Below, one piece after another: positions 20,065-32,000 of a DNA stretch of 64,000 nucleotides. Origin of the DNA: Aricia agestis (lineage: Eukaryota > Arthropoda > Insecta > Lepidoptera > Lycaenidae); the NCBI RefSeq assembly GCF_905147365.1, contig NC_056420.1, positions 5,466,001 to 5,530,000 of the forward strand, in the 5' to 3' direction. Positions within the stretch are counted from its first letter, which is position 1. Each line of letters opens with the position of its first letter. Both the position numbers and the translations under genes were made by a program. The notes below the pieces were generated by a model, which was not told the origin of the DNA, searched no databases, and was given only the letters and a program-made list of their open reading frames with translations.

Positions 20065-23000
20065 ATGAAGACGGCACTACTATTTTTGCTATCTTTGACG
20101 GGTGTGTAGTGTGTACAGCTTATTTTCCTGTTCTGAGGTGTACAGGGATCCTATGGCGCGTAGACGCCGCCATCTTGAACATTTTCTTCTTCTTCTCTTA
20201 AACATTGTCACTAGAAAGACAGCTGTTTGATGATGGTACATCAAGGGTAAACCTAAATGCGTCAGTTGAAGTGTTTCAACGTTAAAATATCTTACCTGCG
20301 TGGTGATTTTTAGGACAACTTACGCTCTCAACATTTTAGTACTGAGTAATTATAAAAGAAAAAATACGTGTAATTTTTATTTCCAACAAGGGCCCGTAAT
20401 ACGAAACGGTTTTGAGACTTAATCAATCGTACGAGAATGTTGCGTCCTACTCTAACTAACGTGAAATGATGTTGTTAGAGCAGGACGCGGCATTCTCGTC
20501 CGATTGTTTGAGTCTCAAAACGGTTTCGTAGTAGGCCTAAAGGATCAATATATCGAAATTTGGCCGGAAGGTTGAATTGGTCCCTGTATAGTGTATATAA
20601 ATACCCATACCAAAGAGACTAACATCTTATTTGACTACAAAACTGGACTAACAACTAACCTAAAAGTAAAACTAACTAAACTTAAACCTAACCTAACATA
20701 AAAATTATCATTTTCAGCGGCCTTAGCCGTCCCTCTGGAAGAGCGCAAGTACTCCCGCTACGTCCAGTATACCGATGATGATGGTGTCCACACCATCGAC
20801 CTGGAGGCCGAACCCGACATGGCACTCCTGGAGGAAGTCACCAGAAACCCGGAAAACAACCAGTACATTCTGTTCACACGGTAAGCTGAGACGAAAGAGA
20901 TAAAAATATAGCACAATTAGGTCCCTTAATTTACTTTAATTTTATGTACTATAATATAATACAATTTAATTTTAACTTAATTTTTATATATATACAATGT
21001 GTCCCGACACCCGTGTCCGATCCCTTAATGTCATGATCTATGGCATATTTTATCCACAAATTGGCCCTCAAATTTTTTCTCTCTCTCACGGTTGTAAAAT
21101 GGCAGCCATTTTAGTTTTTCTCGGGCTTTCACACTAATCTGACCATTACTTCTCATGTAAATATCCTATGAAGATAAAAAAAGATCTCATTTGATAGCTA
21201 AACTTGTGGACTATGCTTAAACAGGCAATATGTTATAAATTTCGTGGAATTAAATATAGAAAAACCAAATTTATACGTGGGAGAGCCATGTTTCGGCACG
21301 AATGGGCCGGCTCGACCGGAAAAATACCACGTTCTCACAGAAAACCGGCGTGAAACAGCGCTTGCGCTGTGTTTCGCCGAGTGAGTGAGTTTACCGGAGG
21401 CCCAATCCCCTACCCTATTCCCTTTCCTACCCTCCCCTATTCCCTTCCCTTCCCTACCCTCCCCTATTCCCTCTAATATAAAGGCCGGCAACGCACATGC
21501 AGCTCTTCTGATGCTGCGAGTGTCCATGGGCGACGGAAGTTGCTTTCCATCAGGTGATCCGTTTGCTCGTTTGCCCCCTTATTTCATAAAAAAAAAAAAT
21601 TAAGAAAAAAATTGTGTATTTTTTTAATTAATGGCTTTTTTGTGAAAAATCTAGCACATTAAACTGGTTCTTTTTTTGTTTTAAAAAGATAGAGGAGGTT
21701 TTTATCTTAAATAAATTATTTACTTGAATGCTCTAAGTCAGATAGTTTAGAAGTTATAACGATTTTTTTATTTAAAAATCTTGATTTGGACTACATTTAA
21801 ACGCATTTATTTTACTCATGCTAATAATCCTTATCAAAATAAATTATTTCATCACTAAGTAGAGTTTATGTAGATTATATTTGCTCTTTGAATTATTAAT
21901 AACATGCTCTACAATCCTTGTCAAAAAAGTGTACCTTATGGCGCATTTTCACCGGTCGATATGCGGGGTGCGGGAGATTTCTGAAACGCTTGCCACGACC
22001 AATAGTTGGGGAGGGGAAGAGGGGATTTCGGGACTAGCTCGAGCGTGTCAGATTAAGCTTGTATAGGCTTCCGACATGTGTCTAGTCATCATGGTATAGA
22101 AATCAGATTTCTTACGTGGTGGGTTAAAAAAATTTTTTTTGAATATTGAAATGTCATCGGATTTGTCAGATTAAGATAGAAGATGTTAAGTTTACCCCGA
22201 AGAAGCTTATATGGAAGCTTCTTCGGGGTAAACTTAGCACTGACGATTCAAAGGTTAGGTAAGCCTGTAGGGACATTTTAAAATATAAAAATATAAAGCT
22301 TCATATTTCCTAACTAAGCTTTGCAGATATTTTATTATGCACTAAACTAAATGATATTTTAGTCCTTGTTGTCTAAAATATAATAATAACTGACCGAAAT
22401 AAGCAATTTTCTGAATATATTTTCTTTTTCAAAACTTTAAAATGGCCGCAGTTTCTGAACCCACCGCTAAAATAAAAAACGCTCTTATTATTTTTGTATC
22501 AGTTTTATCTAATGTAAAAAACCTACTAGGTCTCCATGACGCTCGAGTGACTACAAAATTAGCACCTTCCCCTCCCCTACTACAATGAAAATCCGCCATT
22601 AGTTGTTAATAGACTCCCCGTATGCTGTATACCGTACGAGTTAACGAGCGCTGTAATCTCAGCAATCTCAGCAATCAGTAATCTGAGTGCTGTCAAAGTG
22701 CAATTCGCTAGTTTAGATAACGAATTTAGATGTCAAATGTATGGAATTTGACATATAGGGTTTCACACACAGAGCTGGTAATGTAAAGATGCTATAATAT
22801 TATACACGATACAATATCTCGTACATCTTTCTATAGAAATCGTCAGGAGACCACACACAACAGCTATAATGTATATTTTTTCATCTTCTTATCTTGAGAT
22901 ACAGAGCTAAGTATATGAAAATATACATATCGCGGGTCGTGGGCCGACACTTGCAATATTTTTAACCGACTCCAAAAAAGGAATTTATCAATTCGTATGT

Positions 23001-26000
23001 AATATTTCCAAAACTTCCTACTTTTCCTGATGATGATTTATTTCGAAACCGGTCGTGTAATTTGTTAAAAGGTTGAATAATATCTTAATATAGTGGAAAA
23101 AGTGCACGAAAAATTGTGTTTTATTAGTGTCCCTACTTTTCATATAATATGTTAGTCTATATCAAATTTCAAAAGAGTACAGTAGGTACTCCAAATTAAT
23201 AATGCGCATGAAAATCTTCACTAATTATCGTTATCACGGAAACACCCGAATCTGTGAAACGTATGAGCCCCAAACAATGCTTATGTATTTTGCACCTTGA
23301 TCGAAAGAAATAGAAGTAAATATTATAGTCGGTAGTCGGTACTCGGTGGCTGTCGTCGGTCCTTCATTATCCTCTATTTTTGGCGCATGCGCCACAAAAC
23401 CTTTTGTTGCGCATGTCCAAATCATGTCATGCCATGGCAACGCCACCAACAAGTTGCATAAATTTGGTTACGGTCAAGTCGTAAACAGTTGGCGTTGCCA
23501 TGGCATGACATGATTTGGACATGCGCAATAAAAGGTTTTGTGGCATCGTCTTCCGACGCTCGGAAAAAAACGATCGTTGCGTTCGGCAACGATCGATTTT
23601 TCCGAGCGGCGAAAATTTCTATGCGCATTATCACTTTGGGAGCACTGTACGTATATTGTATACGTAAGTTTTATGTTTGTGTTCTCATATCTTCGGAACT
23701 ACAAGTCTAATATAAGTAATTCTTTTCTTGTTGTAATAGGTATTGTTCAACTTAGGGAATACTTCAAGTAACAAGTTTCATCAAAATCAGTTCAGTAGTT
23801 TTTGAGATAGGGAATTTTAAAATTACTGTCAATTACGTAACATTTTTAAGACGGTCTTAGTATTTTTTTTATTTAAATACTATTTTATATATCTTACTTC
23901 GCTATCTAGAAATTAACGAATTTGTCGCTCTCTGATTATGCTATTTCAATCTACGTTTGCTCTTAGTGTCATATTATGAATTAGTAATATTTTAATTTTT
24001 ACTTTCATTATACGTATTATCTGTAATCTAAGTACTTACCTAGTTTTTGTAAAATAAAGTTTGTTATGAGAAACGACGCCACTATGCATAATTAATTGCC
24101 ATAACATATTTGTTATCATTGTATTATTAGAATTTCTGATTATCGAGTAATCGGAAATGTCGAGTGTAATCGGATATAATTATACGTAATGGATAATTAG
24201 CACCACATAGGCCCATCCACTTCATAATTATTAAAATATCAAAATTATTTTCTCTATTCGTACTTATATTATTACTTTTTATTTTTATTTGCTTAAATTC
24301 CCTATTACCAAAAGCAATGCGACTGAACCTTTATACAGTATTTAAATTATAAAGATAAAACTGACCTTTTATACGTGGGAGAGCCATGCTTCGGCACGAA
24401 TGGGCTGGCTCGACCGGAGAAATACCACATTCTCACAGAAAACCGGCGTGAAACAGCGCTTGCGCTGTGTTTCGCCGAGTGAGTGAGTTTACCGGAGGCC
24501 CAATCCCCTACCCTATTCCCTTTCCTACCCTCCCCTATTCCCTTCCCTTCCCATCCCTACCCTCCCCTATTCCCTCTTCAAAGGCCGGCAACGCACCTGC
24601 AGCTCTTCTGATGCTGCGAGTGTCCATGGGCGACGGAAGTTGCTTTCCATCAGGTGACCCGTTTGCTCGTTTGCCCCCTTATTTCATAAAAAAAAAAAAC
24701 CCCAAAATTGTACCTCGAAATTCCCTATCTAAAAGACTACTTCATTGATTTTGATGAAACTTGCAGTATTCCCTAAGTTGAACAATAACGCCTCCGTGGT
24801 CCAATGGTTCAGAGCATGGCTCTTGAGATCGTGGGTTCGATTTCCGCATTGGAAACATGTTATTTCTAAGTTTGGTTAGGACAATCCAGGCCGATCACAT
24901 GATTGTCTGACAATTAAGATAATCCATGCGTCGGATGGGCATGTAAAAAGTCGTTCCTGCGCCTGACCTCTCGCCAGTCGTGTCGGTCTTCCGTCCCACT
25001 GGGTTATGAGAGTAAAAGGAATAGAGAGTGCTCGTGTATTGCGCACACGCTTGGGCACTATAAAATTACTCCTGCGTAACTGGCCTGGTTTCAATGAAAC
25101 CGGCCACCGTCACCGAAACCGTTGTGGGAGTTATTATTATTAAGTTGAACAATACCTAGTAGGTACAACAAACAAAGACGAAGAGCAAAATGTATGGAAT
25201 TGACATTTAAAGCGTTCGATAATAAAGGCTACAGGCTCAGCTGATGATGATGAATTATTTCGAAACCGGTCGTGATTTGTATATAAAATAATAATTTCTT
25301 AATAATATTATAGTGGAAAAACTGCACGAAATATTGTGATTTATTAGTACTAGGAATAGAAAGGGCCCTGGCAGTTCATTCTCTATGTCATTGTGTAAAA
25401 AAGTTTAGCGTATCAACAGTAACATAGTCCCTATTCTTAATTTTAGCCGCAACCCCATCTCCGGTCAGACGCTGGTGATGAACAACGCTCAGTCGATCAC
25501 CTCCTCCAACTTCAATCCCGCCGTGCCCACAGTGGTCATCGCCCACGGCTGGCTGAGCAACCAGAACACCGAACCCAACCCCACTATTAGAGCTGGTATG
25601 TTGTAGATTCCAGTGCAAATTATAAACTATGCACGATGTAACAAAACTATTTGATAATAATTTAGGGTGTGTATGCGTTCCTTATATTATGTAGTTTGCT
25701 GTGAAAGTAGCAGCGCTTTTTAAAAACAAAATTAAAAACTAAACAAAACGAAATGGTGTCGTGGCGTTTTAATCGCGTCTTATTTCTCCTTTTTAGGAAC
25801 AAACTAAGTCATCTATACATATAATAAAATCGTAAGAAACTCAATTCTGTACATAGAATATATTTGAAAAATAATACTATGCTAACGCGGACGAAGTCGC
25901 GGGCACCGGCTAGTTGTTTATAAAGATATTATATTGTAAATTCCAGCTTACCTCAGCAAGAGCGACGTTAACATAATCACCGTGGATTGGCGCAGTCTGG

Positions 26001-29000
26001 CATCGTCTGGCTACACGACGGCCGTCCTGGGTGTCCCAGCGGTGGGACGCGGTGTGGGACAGTTCTTGACTTTCCTCAACCAGGTGATTATAATTAATTG
26101 CTCGTATTATGAAGAAAATAAGGAAATCAACCGTGTAAGTCAATCACCAACTTCGTTGAATAGATAAACGGTTGCAAAAGACCTCCGAAAGCGGGCAAGA
26201 CATCAAATGTTATCCATCATTAAACAAACTCTGCGAATCACTTCTCATCACACAATCAAACAAGGAACAAAAACATCATGACCTTGTATGACTTACACTT
26301 TATCACCACTATGGGTTCACAAGAACCAGTACTCAGGTGATCATTTCTTATCTATTAATTCATATTTAAAGAACGTATAACGTGATTTCAGGTGACCGGA
26401 GCTCCGTTCAACAGGATGCATCTGATCGGGTTCAGTTTGGGCGCCCATGTTGTTGGCAACGCGGGGAGAGAGATCGGCGGACGCGCTGCTAGAGTAACCG
26501 GTGAGTACTGAGTAGGTAATATACGATACAGAAACGATAACGAAGTTGGACACAAATATATTATGGATGATATTATTGATTTACCACGTTATTGGGCAAC
26601 GAAATGATGCCTTAACTCTATACTGCTTATTATAACAATTAGCAATTTAATGCCGACGAAACAAGACAGCAAAGAGAACATAATCACTACGTGCTAGACA
26701 GCAAAAGAGAATCAAAGGCCTGTTTCGAGAAATACAGTACCCAGAAGGATTCCACTACAAAGTCTAGACTATTCTTTAACTTTCTGTAAGGACCAATTGC
26801 CTCAATCTGAGACAGTTGCAATATGTATAATATCATCTCTTTCGCTCTCCGTAATATCAAAAAAAAGAAGACACACGTATATAATATACTACCTGAATCA
26901 GCGTAACAGAAGCATAAAGTTTTGAAGAGCATTACAATGTCAGTATAATCCAATACATATTCCAGTGAAATAAATCACTTACGGGATCGCTTCATACAAT
27001 TAAACTCATTATCTCTTTAAAGCAGACTTGGCGTGCAGTTCGAGCAATATTAGCCTGGCTTTGTTCTTGAACTGTAATATTATGTTGCATTTACTATTTA
27101 ATATCGACGGTTAAAAGGAAATAGGGTATAAGCGCCAAAAATGAAATGTTCAGGAGAGTCGTTTAAAGTTTTGAGCTTAAGAAAAACTTACGTTCTTTTG
27201 ACGTACTAACAGAGGTTATTTATTGACGTATCGTGAAAATTTAAACAGTTATAAAATGATAAAAAATGGGCCTCTTACCGGTATTGTTAGTTTGGCGCTA
27301 TTTAAAGTGGTTTTTGTCGCTTATAACATTTACTTTAAAGTCTCGAATGAGGTAATATGGCATAAGAGATAAATAACAAAAAAATACCATATTATGGTTG
27401 CACGACACACAGTGACCGAAAGATCTGAATTATGGTCCTTCACCGGTATCAAGGTAGTTTTCGTTGTTCGGTGTCTTCGTTTATGAAACTACTTCACCAA
27501 ATAGCAATGTGCCAAAAACTAGCAAATACCAAACAAACGGCCAGTTTAGCTTCGTGGGTACCGCCGAGATTTTGTTGTGTGCACTGTGCGGTACGTGGCG
27601 ACGCATTGATACTATGGCGCACACATACAAGCCGCACGCGGCGCCTTTGTATGAAGATAACTTACTTCCCCTCCTTTTACTATGATGCAGCCGTTTGGCC
27701 CGCCAGCACTGTAAATAGACGTACTTACTAAAATGTAGTACCCGTTTCAAGGTCTGGACCCCGCCGGCCCTCTGTGGTCGTACAACTCCAACCGTCTGCA
27801 AGCATCCGACGGCATCTACACGGAATCCATCCACACCGACGGCGGCAGCGTCGGCGGCCTCGGCATCGGCAGCGCCATTACGGACGTCGACTTCTTCCCT
27901 AACGGCGGCAATTCGCAACCAGGTTTCTTTTTAAATAATAAGGGCCCTTTTCTTGTAATGCGCGCGTGCGGATTCGATCCGCATGAGGTCACCAACATGC
28001 TTTTGCATACATGTAACCGCGCACAGGAATAAAACATCTTTAAAATTATAGGTTGCGGGCAACTTTCACGTGGACCAGCGAGGCTAAAATGGTCGCTTTG
28101 GAGAATCATATTATGAATCATAATATGATGAAGCGATCATACTCTGCTTGCAATTCATATGTCTAGTAATTCGCACAATTCCTACTTACTTGACATTCGT
28201 CAGTTTGACAGTTTTGACAATTCATTTTCTGAATTGATTTGAGAGGTATTGCAAAATGTGACCATTTTAAGTCCGCAGACCCGCGCACGGGCGATAACGC
28301 TCATGACAGGAAAAGGATGTTTATATTAAGTCATCTGTGGACTTTTCCACCATATCCTTCTTTCTCTTTTGTCATATTTTGTTCGTTTTAAGTTCAGCTC
28401 TAACTTAATGAACTCTCAACCAGGTTGTGTCACCAACATGTGCAACCACAACCGAGCTTGGCGGCTGTTCGCTGCGACTGTGACGTACAACCACCTCGTG
28501 GGACGGCAGTGTACCACCACCACTCAGATCACGTGGAATACGTGCCGTGGTGATTCCTTCCCTATGGGCAACGACGATTTGAATAAGCGAGGGTGAGTAC
28601 AGAGTACAGACCTACAAGGTTGCGTTACAGTTTTCCATTCTTCAATTTAATAAAGGGTTTAACATACGTTTAACAATAAAGTTAATATACCTAGCGGAAT
28701 GGAGAAACAAAGCCTGAGCAAGAGAGATGTCACTATCAGTAACACTGCGTGGTAAAAAGAGACGTGTGACACATGACAGCAGCAATCTTTTTTTGACGTC
28801 CAGTCGGCACGTGCCGCACGTTGACAATTTAATCTCATAGAAATCATGTTCAATCATGCTTGTGTAAGTGTATACGCACACATATTTTTACACACATATG
28901 AAACACATTTCGTTTTTGTTTGACAGCTCGAGATTGTTGCTCTATTCCGCTAGGTATATTAACTTTATGGGTGTAACAGACATAATGTATGGCTTATGTC

Positions 29001-32000
29001 AAAATCTTTATTTAATTACAAGTAATAGGGAAGATGCGATATTTTTATTTTTGTGTTTATTTTAGAGAATTCCATGTAGAAAAACAAAGAACGAATCCCA
29101 CAAAACATACTATAAAGAAATGAAATCTGTTGTATCGACAGCTCTATACAATGAAAAAAAGGCCTACTTTAACCAGTATATCAATAGCAATACTGATAAT
29201 CCGCAGACCCTCTGGAAGCACATTAAAGAAAATATTGTCGATTTTAATAATAAAAGTAATTCGCTACCAAGCAATTTTAGTGATCCTAATTCTATTAATA
29301 ATCATTTTGCTAACATCCCACGTGTAGAAAACTCAAGTCTATCCAAACTAACATATTATGAGTTTCATCGCTTTAACAGTAGCATAATATTCTCTTTAAA
29401 TACCGTAAATGAAAATGTGGTTCTTGATACAATTCACTCAATAAAAAGTAATGCAAAAGGAGTAGATGACATAAGTATGGAAATGATATATTTAACTCTC
29501 CCTAGAACTCTCAAACTCATAACTCATATTATCAATAAGTCTATCAAAACTTCTGTCTTCCCAGACCTATGGAAAAAGGCTCTAGTTCGACCCATTCCAA
29601 AAAAATCTGAACCAACCTCACTTGCTGACCTAAGACCTATTACTATTCTTCCGTTTTTATCAAAAGTACTAGAAAAGGTTGTGTGTAAACAAATGACTGA
29701 CTATTTAGAATGTAACGACATATTACCTCAGAGACAATCAGGATTTCGTAGACTACACAGCACATCAACTGCCCTACTTGACGTAGTTGATGACATCATT
29801 ACAGCTTCGGATGAAGGAGATGGTACTTTACTTATCCTTCTAGATTACTCTCGTGCATTTGACACAATAAATAAAGACGTCCTTCTATCAAAACTAGCCT
29901 ATTATGGATTTGACTATAACACAATTAAATGGTTTGAAAGTTTTTTAGTTGGTAGATCTCAACAAGTTATTACACAAAATGTTGATGGCTCGACGAATTA
30001 CTCTGAATGTGTGACTCTTGACTATGGAGTACCACAAGGTGCTATATTAGCACCAAAACTATACCTTTTATATTCAGCAGACATGATCAAATGTATCCAA
30101 AATTGTAAACATCATATGTATGCGGACGATCTCCAATTGTTAACCCATTTCAAACCTCAAAACACCTTAAAAGCTGTAGAGTCCGTAAATGAAGATTTGA
30201 AAAATTTAGTGAATATTTCGAAAGATAATGGCTTGATTTTAAATCCACTCAAATGAAAATTTCAGATATTGGGAACTAAGAACCAAATTAATAATATAAA
30301 AAAATTTAATCCTATCATCAAAATCGACAACCAACCTTTAGAAAACATTGCAGTTACTCGTAATTTGGGCCTTCTCATGGATAGTCAGCTAAACTTCGAA
30401 AAACACATTCTACAGGTTGTCAAAAACTGTTTCTATCGTCTAAAAGTAATTTACCCTATCCGTCAATATCTCACCGAAGACCTTAGAATTAAAATTTGTG
30501 AAACCCTGATATTATCCAAATTAAATTATGCTGATACTGTAATTAGTGGCTGTATTCTCTCCAGAAGCAAAAGTATTCTTCAACGTGTCCAAAATGCATG
30601 CACCCGCTTCTGTTTCTCAGTTCCTCGCCGAGCTCACGTCACCCCTTTCATCAACAAAGCCAATATTCTAAAAATGGAAAACCGACGAACACTTCACTTT
30701 GCCTCTCTACTATTTGGTGTTATCAAATCTCATAAACCTAAATATTTATACGAAAAATTAAACTTTTCTAAGCGAGATGTACGATTTTCCGACCTTCTTA
30801 TATACCCGTCGTTCACTAAGTCTTCTTTCCGCGGTAGTTTCAAATATATGGCTACGAAATGCTGGAACAATATTCCTCCCCCTATCAGAAGCTGCTTGTC
30901 AATTATCACGTTCAAACGCAAACTGCGCGATTACCTCTTAAACGAACAAAAATATTCCACATTATAATGTACCTAATGTCATATGTAACAAAATATAATA
31001 TTCTTCTCATAAAATTTAACAGATTTTTTTTATTTTAGTCTTTTAATACAAATGTTGTTGTTTGTTTGTTATTACAAAAGCGGGTAGAGTATAGGCATAC
31101 AATAAGTAGCTATCTGGCATCTGCGTATGAGCTACACTCTGAAATGTACTCTATTTATTTTTGAAATAGTTTTATGTTACAGTTTTGCTTTATAGACTTA
31201 GTCAAATGCTTAGGCATAATGTTGAATATTGTTATTTAATATTATCTTTGGTGCTTACTGAAAACCAGCGTTGCGAACTGTGTTTCGCAACATATGCTGA
31301 GTAGGCGCCGATTTGGTAAGACTTGTATTTGAAATGTTATTGATTATTTGTATTGTATATATTTTACTGTTTTACCAAATAAAGTTTCTTTCTTTCTTCT
31401 TTCTTTCTATATTAAAAAAATTAAAGCACTGGAATTTGCTGCAAAAATGCGGTCTAAAATCGTCAATTCAATTTTTGGCGCCAAAACGGATATATAGTCT
31501 GTATGACGTCACTACTGTTTGACAATTATTGACAATGGCCCTACCTGATCGTACCTCTCAAAAAGTTGTCATGCCCCGCATTCCATTTAGCGTTAAAAAC
31601 GATCAAAACGCTCAAAATGGAGACATTTTGATCGTTTTTAACGCGAAATGGAACGTAGGGATTGCATGTGTGATCTCACTGAACGCTGATTGGTGTTTTA
31701 AAATCCGTTCCGTTTCAAGTTACTTTTGATTCATATTTTTTGTAAAAAAAGCAATATAAGTATTTTTATAAAATACTAGATGTTCCACGCGGCTTCGCCC
31801 GCGTAATTTAGGAATTTCACGGAACCGTACATTTTTCCGCAAAAAATTGCCTATGTACCTTCACGTGGTCTATTCTTCATATTTGCCAAATAACATAAAA
31901 ATTGCTACAGTAGCTCTTAAGATAATAAGCAATTTCACATAATTTCCCACGTTTTTTCCAAATTTTCATCTATTTCTTAGCTCCTATTAGTCTTAAATCT

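Larger units (their letters stand above)
20881..25446 (+). other. Intron 2 of lipase 1
   Basis: A 4.6-kb intron (donor gtaagc, acceptor ttttag). It holds retroelement B copies at 21274 and 24372, a 23382-23548 palindrome and a full tRNA-headed SINE at 24788. A repeat block at 23028-23130 recurs directly at 25245-25350 ('tttcgaaaccggtcgtg', 'atagtggaaaaa'). The sequence around 23730-23820 is inverted at 24710-24787. A perfect short palindrome around 'cttcttcggggtaaact' lies at 22190-22236. Confidence 0.8.

Noticed and set aside
24788..24860. Possible tRNA gene
   Set aside because: Boxes A and B are present but the acceptor stem does not pair and a SINE body with (ATT)n tail follows.
27481..27918. 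145-codon frame on the - strand over intron 5 and exon 6 of lipase 1
   Set aside because: It is the antisense shadow of a GC-rich lipase exon and has no domain features.
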